64,000 nucleotides of DNA from DASZIT01 sp036489495 (GTDB lineage: Bacteria; Actinomycetota; Acidimicrobiia; Acidimicrobiales; RAAP-2), in NCBI GenBank assembly GCA_036489495.1, contig DASXFR010000076.1:14096-78095 (forward strand). The letters run 5' to 3'. Position 1 is the stretch's first letter. Every line of letters begins with the position of its first letter. The notes beneath the pieces are model-generated. The model was not told where the DNA came from, searched no databases, and saw only the letters and a program-made list of their open reading frames with translations. Shown here piece by piece: positions 57,292 to 64,000 of the stretch. The translations under genes were made by a program, and so were the position numbers.

Positions 57292-58608
57292 GTGAGCGAC
57301 GCCATCACCACCGTCTGCGTGGTCGGCTCGGGTGGCCGGGAGCACGCCCTGGCCCTGGCCCTCGGCCGGACCGCCGATGTCATCGTCACCCCCGGCAACC
57401 CGGGGATCAGCGGCACTACCCCGGAGGGCCACACCCTGACCAGCGTGCCCACCCCCGCCGAGGAGATCGACGCCGACCTGTTCGTCATCGGGCCCGAGGC
57501 CCCACTGGTCGACGGCCTGGCCGACCGGCTGCGGGCCGCCGGTCGCCTGGTATTCGGTCCCGGGGCGGACGGGGCCCAACTGGAGGGCTCCAAGGCGTTC
57601 ATGAAGGAGATGCTCGACGAGGCCGGGGTGCCCACCGCCCGGTTCGGGGTGTACGCCGACCCGGAAACGGCCAAGGGGTTCCTGCGCCAGCTCCCGGGTC
57701 CGTGGGTGATCAAGACCGACGGTCTCGCCGCCGGGAAGGGTGTGCTGGTCACCGACTCGCTGGAGGAGGCCGACGCCGATGTCGACGCCAAGCTATCGGG
57801 TCAGGCGTTCGGGGAAGCCGGCCGGCAGATCGTCATCGAGGAGGGTTTGATCGGGGTCGAGTGCTCGCTGCTGGTGCTGTGCGACGGTGAGCGGTTGGCG
57901 GCGTTGGCACCGGCCCAGGACTTCAAGCGGCTGGGGGACGGAGACTCCGGACCCAACACCGGGGGCATGGGGGCGTACTCGCCGGTGCCGTTCGTCAATG
58001 ACGAGCTGGTGTCGGATCTGGTCGAGGCGGCGGTCGCCCCACTGGTGGCGGCCCTCCGGGCCCGGGGGATCGACTACCGCGGGGTGCTCTATGCCGGCCT
58101 GATGCTCACCGCCGACGGCCCGAAGGTGCTCGAGTACAACGTCCGGTTCGGCGACCCGGAGACCCAGGTGGTGCTGCCCCGGCTCGACGGCGACCTCACC
58201 GCGCTGTTGGCTGAGACGGCCGCCGGCGAACTGCGCACTGTGCCCCGGTTCACCGACGACGCCGCCGTCTGCGTGGTGCTGGCGTCCGAGGGCTATCCGG
58301 AGGCGCCCCGCACCGGGGATGTGATCGTCGGCCACCAGGGCGATGGCGCCGCCCGCGTGCTCCATGCCGGAACCGCAGCGGGCGGTGCGACCGGCGGCTC
58401 GGTGGTCACCTCCGGCGGACGGGTGCTCGGGGTGGTGGCTCTCGGGGCCACCATCGAGGAAGCCAGGGCCCGGGCCTATGCGCGGGTGTCGCGCATCAAG
58501 TGGCCGGGCATGCACCACCGCTCTGACATCGCCGCCCCTCGTTGGTTGACGGGGAGTATCTCCGCCAGCCGGTCCAAGGCGCCCGAAACCCAGGAGGTGG
58601 CCCGGTGA
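57292..58608 (+). CDS. purD: Phosphoribosylamine-glycine ligase PurD
   Basis: PurD (GAR synthetase) joins phosphoribosylamine and glycine with ATP. The 438-residue ATP-grasp protein has VVGSGGREHALA (7-18), KTDGLAAGKGVLVT (about 140-153), SFK-like QDFKRLGDGDSGPNTGGMGAYSPVPF and EYNVRFGDPETQVVLPRL (about 282-299). GTG 57292 is chosen, 10 bases after the purA stop; the longer frame is a shadow of purA. Its stop overlaps the purB start (GTGA). The C-terminus has about 20 extra basic residues (PRWLTGSISASRSKAPETQEVAR), possibly a read-on variant. Confidence 0.97.
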   Translation: MSDAITTVCVVGSGGREHALALALGRTADVIVTPGNPGISGTTPEGHTLTSVPTPAEEIDADLFVIGPEAPLVDGLADRLRAAGRLVFGPGADGAQLEGSKAFMKEMLDEAGVPTARFGVYADPETAKGFLRQLPGPWVIKTDGLAAGKGVLVTDSLEEADADVDAKLSGQAFGEAGRQIVIEEGLIGVECSLLVLCDGERLAALAPAQDFKRLGDGDSGPNTGGMGAYSPVPFVNDELVSDLVEAAVAPLVAALRARGIDYRGVLYAGLMLTADGPKVLEYNVRFGDPETQVVLPRLDGDLTALLAETAAGELRTVPRFTDDAAVCVVLASEGYPEAPRTGDVIVGHQGDGAARVLHAGTAAGGATGGSVVTSGGRVLGVVALGATIEEARARAYARVSRIKWPGMHHRSDIAAPRWLTGSISASRSKAPETQEVAR

Positions 58609-59912
58609 TCCCCCGCTACGCGCCCGAAGCGATGACCGAGCTGTTCTCCGACCAGGCCCGGTTTCGCATGTGGCTCCGGGTGGAGTTACTGGCCACCGAG
58701 GGGTGGGTGGAGGTCGGCGACGTGCCGGCCGAGGCCGCCGCGGTGTGCCGGGAACGCGCCCCCGACATCGACACCTTGTTCGTCGAGGCGGTGGCCGAGC
58801 GGGAGCGGGTCACCGACCACGACGTCGCTGCCTTCGTCGATGTGGTCCAGCAGGCTATCGGCCAGCCCGACGGCTCCTGGATCCACTACGGGCTCACCTC
58901 CTCCGATGTGGTCGACACCGCCCTGTGCGCCACCCTCACCCAGGCCGCCGACTTGCTGATCGCCGCCTCCGGCGACCTGGTGCAGGCGTTGAAGGCCCGG
59001 GCCATCGAGCTGATCGACGTGCCCATCACCGGCCGCACCCACGGCATGCAGGCCGAGCCCACCACCTACGGCGCCAAGTTCGCCTTGTGGGCACTGCAGG
59101 CCGACCGGGATCGCCAGCGTCTGGAGGCGGCCCGGATCCGGGTGGCGGTGGGCAAGCTGTCCGGAGCGGTGGGAACCTTCTCCAACATCGACCCCAGTGT
59201 CGAGGAGCACGTCTGCCGGGCCCTCGGGCTGACCCCGGTCCCCGCCACCCAGGTGGTGGCCCGGGATCGCCACGCCGAGTACCTCTGGGCCTGTGCGTCG
59301 GTGGGGGCGACCATCGAGACCATCGCCACCGAGGTTCGGCATCTGGCCCGCAGCGAGGTGGGCGAAGCGGAAGAGGCGTTCAAGGTCGGCCAGAAGGGAA
59401 GCTCGGCCATGCCCCACAAGCGGAACCCGATCCTGTCCGAGCGACTGTGCGGCCTGGCCCGGGTGCTGCGGAGTTATCTGTCCCCCGGTCTCGAGGACAT
59501 CGCCCTCTGGCACGAGCGGGACATCTCCCACAGCTCGGTGGAGCGGGTGGTGCTTCCCGATGCCAGCGCACTGACCCTCTACATGCTGCAGAAGGCCCGG
59601 GGCCTGGTGGAGGGATTGGTCATCCACCCGGAGCGGGCGTTGGCCAATCTGATCGAAGGCAGCCACGGGCTGGTGTTCAGCCAGTCGGTGCTGCTGGCCC
59701 TGGTGTCGGGGGGACTCGGGCGCGACGCCGCCTACCGGATCGTCCAACGCGACGCCCGCCTGGCGTGGGAGGAGGGGCGGCCGTTCCGGGAGGTGCTCGA
59801 CGACGACTCCGAGGTCACCCTGTCCAAGGCCCAGCTCGACGACGCCTTCGACCTGTCGCGCACCTTGCGCCACATCCACCGGTTCACCGACGCCCTGTCG
59901 AACATCGGGTAA
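58605..59912 (+). CDS. purB: Adenylosuccinate lyase PurB
   Basis: PurB removes fumarate from SAICAR and from adenylosuccinate, so it serves both purine branches. The 435-residue fumarase/aspartase-fold protein has HYGLTSSDVVDTALC (about 93-107), GRTHGMQAEPTTYGAKFA (about 143-160) and the signature GSSAMPHKRNPILSE (about 264-278). The catalytic Ser lies in the flexible loop just before MPHKRNP. It starts at GTG 58605, overlapping the purD stop. It completes the purA-purD-purB operon; purC, which normally feeds SAICAR to it, is encoded 52 kb away. Confidence 0.98.
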   Translation: MIPRYAPEAMTELFSDQARFRMWLRVELLATEGWVEVGDVPAEAAAVCRERAPDIDTLFVEAVAERERVTDHDVAAFVDVVQQAIGQPDGSWIHYGLTSSDVVDTALCATLTQAADLLIAASGDLVQALKARAIELIDVPITGRTHGMQAEPTTYGAKFALWALQADRDRQRLEAARIRVAVGKLSGAVGTFSNIDPSVEEHVCRALGLTPVPATQVVARDRHAEYLWACASVGATIETIATEVRHLARSEVGEAEEAFKVGQKGSSAMPHKRNPILSERLCGLARVLRSYLSPGLEDIALWHERDISHSSVERVVLPDASALTLYMLQKARGLVEGLVIHPERALANLIEGSHGLVFSQSVLLALVSGGLGRDAAYRIVQRDARLAWEEGRPFREVLDDDSEVTLSKAQLDDAFDLSRTLRHIHRFTDALSNIG

Positions 59913-59952
59913 GGCCGGGCGGGTGGCGGTTCGGATTCGCTCAGCTCGGGTC

Positions 59953-60639
59953 CTATCCCACCGATGCGGGCGCGCTGCTTGTCGACACGACAAGCGCTCC
60001 ATCCGGATCGGAGCGGAAATAGACGACTCCGGCGACCAGAAGCGTCCACACTCCGATGGCCGGTAGGGCGAAGAAATCACCGAAGGGGAGCACGCCCAGG
60101 ATCCCGAGGATGAGGCTGACCCAGCCCAACCATGTCGGCAACCGAGCGCTCTTGATCATGGCGACACCCGCCGATATCGCCATCACGCCGAAGGCCGCCG
60201 AACCCAGGATGGCCGTCAGGTCATTCTGGAGGTAATTGAGCGTCTGGGCGCTCGAAAGGGTCAGATGGTCAGGCGAATCACCCAGGACGGCCAGAACCCC
60301 ACCGGCGACGCCGCCCGTCGCGGCGAAGAGAATTCCTCCGGCAAAGGCGACGGTGCCCCACCGATGGTCAACGTCTCGGCGTTGGAGCCAGTTGCGGAGG
60401 TAGCTGAACCAGATGAGACCGAAGACGATAGCCGGAGCAATCAGGACCGCCGAAATGCTGGCTTGGTTCTTGTGGGTCCGGAAGAAGTGGAGGATCGAAG
60501 CGGGCGACGCATCGGAGTTCGGCGCGTTGGTGATGACGACACTGGCCACCACGAACGCCACGAAGAGGACCGCGAACAGAGGTGCGATCTTCGACCACCG
60601 TCCAGGTGTCTGCGATGGACTTTCCACAACTGCAGACAT
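59953..60639 (-). CDS. Multi-pass membrane protein, function unknown
   Basis: This 228-residue integral membrane protein has six predicted helices (for example 18-37, 60-78, 93-119, 139-163, 168-187, 192-210). A short cytoplasmic N-terminus and a loop with FFRTHKNQASIS after the first helix are visible. It resembles DUF4386-type bacterial membrane proteins. No transport or enzymatic motif was seen. It converges on purB and reads away from the two-component system. A 6-bp dyad in its upstream region (60711-60725) suggests regulation. The role is unknown. Confidence 0.8.
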   Translation of the reverse strand: MSAVVESPSQTPGRWSKIAPLFAVLFVAFVVASVVITNAPNSDASPASILHFFRTHKNQASISAVLIAPAIVFGLIWFSYLRNWLQRRDVDHRWGTVAFAGGILFAATGGVAGGVLAVLGDSPDHLTLSSAQTLNYLQNDLTAILGSAAFGVMAISAGVAMIKSARLPTWLGWVSLILGILGVLPFGDFFALPAIGVWTLLVAGVVYFRSDPDGALVVSTSSAPASVG

Positions 60640-60710
60640 TGGGGCTCCTTTGGATCTGGTGTGCCGGTCCGGGCCGTCAGAACGACGCGCCGGGTGCGCG
60701 CCGTCTACTG

Positions 60711-60725
60711 GGACAATCGTTGTCC
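60711..60725. promoter_or_regulatory. GGACAA-tcg-TTGTCC operator-like dyad
   Basis: A perfect 6-bp inverted repeat with a 3-base centre, about 72 bp upstream of the membrane-protein start at 60639. The centre AATCGTT overlaps in sequence with the CGTTTGA-type sites elsewhere, but the flanks differ. Confidence 0.5.
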
Positions 60726-60799
60726 AGTCCGGCGGGGATGGGAATACCGAATTTTAGGTAGGCATTGCCCGGAGGCCGGGCGGGCTAGGCACGGCTTGT

Positions 60800-61462
60800 T
60801 CAAGCCGGAGAGATGAACCCCGTCTCGTAGGCGATGACCACCAGCTGGGCCCGGTCCCGGGCGTCCAGCTTCATCAGCACCCGGCTCACGTGGGTCTTGG
60901 CGGTGGCCGCGCTCATGTGCAGCTCGTCGGCCACCTCCTGGTTGGACATGCCTTTGGCCACCAAACCTAACACCTCGCACTCCCGATCGGTGAGGGAATC
61001 GAGGATGTCGGCCGACCCGGCCGGTTTGACCTCCCGGCTGGCGAAGTCAGCGATCAGCCGTCGGGTCACGCTCGGCGCCAGGAGGGCATCGCCGCCGGCG
61101 ATCACCCGGATCGCCGCCAGTAGCTCAGCCGGCGGAGTGTCCTTCAACAAGAACCCACTGGCCCCGGCCCGCAGGGCGGCATAGACGTACTCGTCGAGGT
61201 CGAAGGTCGTCAGGATCAAGATGCGAGGGCCATCGTCGTGACGTCCATCGAGAATCTGGCGGGTCGCCTCGATTCCATCCATCACCGGCATCCGGATGTC
61301 CATGAGCACCACGTCGGGGCGGGTAGCCCGGACCAGCTCGACGGCTTCGACTCCGTCGGACGCCTCTCCGAGCACCGCCAGGTCGGACGCCGAGTCGACC
61401 AGCACCCGGAATCCGCCGCGTACCAGGGCCTGATCGTCGACGACCACGACGCCGATGGTCAC
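60800..61462 (-). CDS. NarL/LuxR-type response regulator
   Basis: This 220-residue response regulator has Asp9/Asp10, phosphoacceptor Asp55 in LMDIRMPVMDG and Lys107 in FLLKDTPP. The C-terminal LuxR HTH LTDRECEVLGLVAKGMSNQEVADELHMSAATAKTHVSRVLMKLD spans about 157-200. It acts with the adjoining DesK-type kinase. GTG 61462 overlaps the kinase stop (GTGA), so they are co-translated. Likely targets include the adjoining ABC exporter at 62930, as is common for DesK/NarL-type pairs beside ABC genes. Confidence 0.95.
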   Translation of the reverse strand: MTIGVVVVDDQALVRGGFRVLVDSASDLAVLGEASDGVEAVELVRATRPDVVLMDIRMPVMDGIEATRQILDGRHDDGPRILILTTFDLDEYVYAALRAGASGFLLKDTPPAELLAAIRVIAGGDALLAPSVTRRLIADFASREVKPAGSADILDSLTDRECEVLGLVAKGMSNQEVADELHMSAATAKTHVSRVLMKLDARDRAQLVVIAYETGFISPA

Positions 61463-62691
61463 CGCGACGCCGGGTCGAGGGGGATTCGGGCCCGGACTTC
61501 GAATCCACCCTCTCGGCGCGGCTCGGCGGTCAAGGTCCCGCCGAACATCGCCGTTCGCTCGCGCATGCCGATGATGCCGTGATGGGCCCCGGTCTCGCCA
61601 CCGGTATCGGGAGAGAGGACCGCGCCATTCCGGTGGAGCGCGCCCTCGTCGATGACGCTCACCACCACCTCGCCTGCCTCGAAGGTGATGTCCACGGTGG
61701 CTTGGGCGGTTCCGGCGTGCTTGGTCACGTTGGTCAGCGCCTCCTGCACGATGCGGTACACCGAAAGGTCCATGGAGGGCGACACCCGGGGGACCGGGCC
61801 GTGCACCCGGTAGGTGACCTCCAACCCGGCGGCCCGGCACTGATCGAGGAGGTGATCGAGATCACCGATGCCGGGAGCCGGGACGAAGCTGGGCCCGTCG
61901 GGGTCATCGCTCCGGAGCACCCCGAGAACCCGACGCAGCTCATCGAGGGCCGACCGACTGGTGGTCTCCACCGCCGCCAGTGCCTTTCGGGCCTCTTCGG
62001 GTTGCATGTCGAGCACGTGGCGTCCGACGCCGGATTGGATGGCGATGACGCTCAGGCTGTGGGCCACGATGTCGTGGAGCTCCCTGGCGATCCGAAGCCG
62101 TTCCTCCCCGATGGATTGTTGGGCCCGCTCGAGCTCCCGACGCTGGCGCTGCTCGACCTGCTGGGTCATTCCGGCGACGTAGGCGCGCCGGGCCCGGATG
62201 CTGTCCCCCACGAACCAGGCGGCCGCCCCGCCCAGGATCGTGTTCAATGCGATGCCGGCATTCCCGTGGCGGGTGAGGTGCCAGACCACGATCGACACCA
62301 GGATCGCCAGGCAGCTGATGCACAGGGCGACGATCGAGTCCCGCCGTTCATAGCGGGTGGCCACGCTGAAGAGGGGCAGGGCCACCAGCGGGGCGCCGGT
62401 GATGTTGTGGCCGCCGATGGTGGTCAGGACCAGGGCGGCGGTGACCACCACCAGGACCGGGAGCGGATAGATCCGGCGGATGGCAATCGGGAGGGTGGCG
62501 AAGGCGACCAGGACGATCAGCAGCGCTCGGGGCAACGACGAGCCCCCTGTCTGGCTTCCCCAGGAGACCGAGCCGAGTTCAGCCACGAACAGCACCACCG
62601 AAAGGCCGACGTCGATCGACATCCACCGCCGACGGGTGATGCGCTGCAGAAAAGGTGGACGGGGAGCCAGGCTCCCCGCGGGTACGGCCAT
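61459..62691 (-). CDS. DesK/NarX-type sensor histidine kinase
   Basis: This 410-residue kinase of the HisKA_3 class has several N-terminal membrane helices (about 25-45, 55-72, 76-94, 101-113, 119-140, 150-167). The coiled-coil linker is EQRQRRELERAQQSIGEERLRIARELHDIVAHS, with phosphoacceptor His206, and the HATPase region has IVQEALTNVTKHA and GIIGMRERTAMFGG. ATG 62691 is chosen; frames extending to 62811 cross the operator region. It signals with the response regulator downstream. The stimulus is unknown, but the many membrane helices suggest a membrane or lipid signal. Confidence 0.93.
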   Translation of the reverse strand: MAVPAGSLAPRPPFLQRITRRRWMSIDVGLSVVLFVAELGSVSWGSQTGGSSLPRALLIVLVAFATLPIAIRRIYPLPVLVVVTAALVLTTIGGHNITGAPLVALPLFSVATRYERRDSIVALCISCLAILVSIVVWHLTRHGNAGIALNTILGGAAAWFVGDSIRARRAYVAGMTQQVEQRQRRELERAQQSIGEERLRIARELHDIVAHSLSVIAIQSGVGRHVLDMQPEEARKALAAVETTSRSALDELRRVLGVLRSDDPDGPSFVPAPGIGDLDHLLDQCRAAGLEVTYRVHGPVPRVSPSMDLSVYRIVQEALTNVTKHAGTAQATVDITFEAGEVVVSVIDEGALHRNGAVLSPDTGGETGAHHGIIGMRERTAMFGGTLTAEPRREGGFEVRARIPLDPASR

Positions 62692-62743
62692 ATCAGTGAC
62701 GCTACTGAGCCAATGGTGGCTGCGCATCACCCTGGGGGTGTTC

Positions 62744-62771
62744 GGGATGTACATCTCGCGATGTACATCCC
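62744..62771. promoter_or_regulatory. 12-bp perfect inverted repeat containing two GATGTACATC palindromes
   Basis: GGGATGTACATC (62744-62755), loop TCGC, and GATGTACATCCC (62760-62771) are perfectly symmetric. Each arm itself contains the palindrome GATGTACATC. It lies in the divergent gap between the kinase and the ABC exporter, closer to the kinase. A pair of adjacent GTAC-bearing sites (GCGTACCCC, GAGTACCC) follows at 62791-62808. It is a strong operator candidate. Confidence 0.72.
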
Positions 62772-62929
62772 GAGGGCAAATGGGCCTGATGCGTACCCCG
62801 CGAGTACCCAACAGATGTGTACGTGGGGGTGACGACTCGGCACCGCCGCATCGTCAGGATGGTCGGTGAGGTCCCGACGACCCTGCCAGCAAGCCAACCG
62901 GCAACCCACCCCACCATGAGGAGCGGTAC

Positions 62930-63907
62930 ATGATCGAAGTCACCGGCATTACCAAGCGCTACGGCGAAACCATTGCCGTCGACGATTTGTCCTTCGACGT
63001 CAAGCCGGGGCAGATCACCGGGTTCTTAGGGCCCAACGGGGCCGGAAAGTCGACCACCATGCGCATGATCATGGGACTCGACATACCCGACGCCGGGGAG
63101 GCCAAGGTCAACGGCGTTCCCTACCGGGGACTCGCCTGGCCGCTCCGGGAGGTCGGAGCCCTCCTGGAGGCCAACGCCATCCATCCGGGTCGGAGTGCCC
63201 GGAACCATCTGTTGCAGCTCGCCCAGACCAATGACATCCCTACGTCCAGGGTCGACGAAGTCCTCGACGTGGTGGGGCTCTCCAGCGTGGCCACCAAGCG
63301 CGCCGGTACCTTCTCACTGGGCATGGGCCAGCGGCTCGGCATCGCCGCCGCCCTCCTCGGGGATCCCAGCGTGCTGCTGTTCGACGAACCCATCAACGGT
63401 CTCGATCCCGAGGGGATCCGGTGGGTCCGCAACCTGCTGAAAGGACTAGGGCGAGAGGGCCGGACGGTCTTCGTCTCCAGCCACCTCATGAGTGAAATGG
63501 CCCTGACCGCCGACCATCTGGTCGTCATCGGCCGGGGGCGTCTCATCGCCGAGATGCCGGTCGCCGAGTTCATCGCCCAGAGCAGCCAGCAGTTCGTGCG
63601 GGTCCGCACCCCGCAGGCCAACTTGTTCCGGGAGGCGATGCACTCGAGTGGAGCCACCGTCGTCCAAGAAGACGACGGCGCCTTGTCCGTCGCCGGCGTC
63701 AGCGCCGAACTCATCGGCGACATCGCCTTCGAGCAGCGGCTGACGCTTCACGAGCTCTCACCCCAGATGGCTTCCCTCGAAGAGGCGTTCATGGAGCTGA
63801 CCCAAGACAGCGTCGACTACCGAGGAGAGGGCGGCTTCTCCGCCAACCCGAACCCCGTCCCCAACCACGACCCGGCCGATGCCGGCACGAAAGTGAGCAC
63901 CCGATGA
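62930..63907 (+). CDS. ABC transporter ATP-binding protein (ABC-2 type exporter)
   Basis: This 325-residue ATPase has Walker A GPNGAGKST (34-42) and Q-loop-type REVGALLEANAIHPGRSARNHL. The signature is FSLGMGQRLGIAAALL, Walker B VLLFDEPINGLDPEG and the switch VFVSSHLMSE. The signature reads SLGMGQR rather than SGGQ, a form common in bacitracin/lantibiotic-type exporters. The C-terminal region ends in a Pro/Asn-rich tail. GAGGAG lies six bases before ATG 62930. Its stop overlaps the permease ATG (ATGA). Confidence 0.95.
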   Translation: MIEVTGITKRYGETIAVDDLSFDVKPGQITGFLGPNGAGKSTTMRMIMGLDIPDAGEAKVNGVPYRGLAWPLREVGALLEANAIHPGRSARNHLLQLAQTNDIPTSRVDEVLDVVGLSSVATKRAGTFSLGMGQRLGIAAALLGDPSVLLFDEPINGLDPEGIRWVRNLLKGLGREGRTVFVSSHLMSEMALTADHLVVIGRGRLIAEMPVAEFIAQSSQQFVRVRTPQANLFREAMHSSGATVVQEDDGALSVAGVSAELIGDIAFEQRLTLHELSPQMASLEEAFMELTQDSVDYRGEGGFSANPNPVPNHDPADAGTKVSTR

Positions 63908-64000
63908 CCCTCATCACCTCTTCGATTCCGGCTCCCGAGGCGCCGCACTACCGCCCGGCCGGAGTCATGCGGTCCGAATGGACCAAGATACGCAGCGTCC
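63904..64000 (+). CDS. ABC exporter permease, partial (cut by window end)
   Basis: Only the first 32 residues are inside the window: a cytoplasmic N-terminus with HYRPAGVMRSEWTKIRSV, the usual opening of ABC-2 permeases (MxSEWTKIRS). The ATG overlaps the ATPase stop (ATGA), so the two form one exporter. Nothing can be said of the rest. Confidence 0.7.
   Translation, partial: MTLITSSIPAPEAPHYRPAGVMRSEWTKIRSV

Noticed and set aside
1..64000. tRNA, rRNA, insertion sequences or prophage genes
   Set aside because: No cloverleaf, rRNA core, transposase, integrase or phage structural motif was found in either strand on reading.

Overview
The window looks like chromosomal DNA from a high-GC actinobacterium, probably of the class Acidimicrobiia or a close relative. 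The grounds are the strong GC bias (long antisense shadow frames nearly everywhere), frequent GTG and TTG starts, 4-base start/stop overlaps (ATGA, GTGA), likely leaderless promoters, an F420-type luciferase-like oxidoreductase, a SigE-family sigma factor, an SCO6745-family protein and secreted 42-residue YWLV..DGGIFSFGDA repeats. The species cannot be fixed from the sequence alone.

Layout. 1-6.9 kb: de novo purine genes on the minus strand (purC-purS-purQ, then purL running off the left edge), interrupted by two related secreted propeller-type proteins and a small basic protein. 7-15 kb: a fused electron transfer flavoprotein, short-chain dehydrogenases (SDRs), a PaaK-like CoA ligase, an amidohydrolase and a PanE-like reductase. 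15.2-27.4 kb: a 12-kb plus-strand catabolic block with amidohydrolase, two SDRs (one degenerate), hydantoinase/oxoprolinase B and A subunits, a TetR regulator, a TauD-like dioxygenase, a D-aminoacylase-like amidohydrolase, a CaiB/BaiF CoA-transferase and a sugar-isomerase-like TIM barrel. 27.4-32.5 kb: a SWIM zinc-finger protein, a frameshifted SNF2 helicase and a RelE-type toxin-antitoxin pair. 32.5-46.7 kb: a second catabolic block with a second D-aminoacylase/TauD pair, cupin, luciferase-like oxidoreductase, NitT/TauT-type ABC transporter, aldo/keto reductase, amidohydrolase, NifU-like protein, LarA homologue, second PaaK-like ligase and a CGSC-motif protein with its partner. 46.7-55.9 kb: MarR and TetR regulators beside a DrrAB-type exporter, an FAD oxidase, a SigE-family sigma factor with a membrane partner, a LuxR regulator and small proteins. 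56-59.9 kb: purA-purD-purB. 60-64 kb: a membrane protein, a two-component system and an ABC exporter cut by the right edge.

How the genes fit together. The two catabolic blocks repeat the same parts: two TauD/D-aminoacylase pairs, two closely similar PaaK-like ligases and three Amidohydro_2 proteins. Several transcription units in both blocks carry a related AT-rich palindrome (TCAATCGTTTGA, or the variant AAACGTTAGA) at their promoters. This suggests one regulon, perhaps run by the TetR protein at 21.9 kb, for taking up and breaking down small amide, hydantoin or acid substrates through CoA thioesters. The substrate is not evident. The purine genes at the two ends point away from each other, as expected if an ancestral purA-D-B-C-S-Q-L cluster was split by an inversion of about 53 kb.
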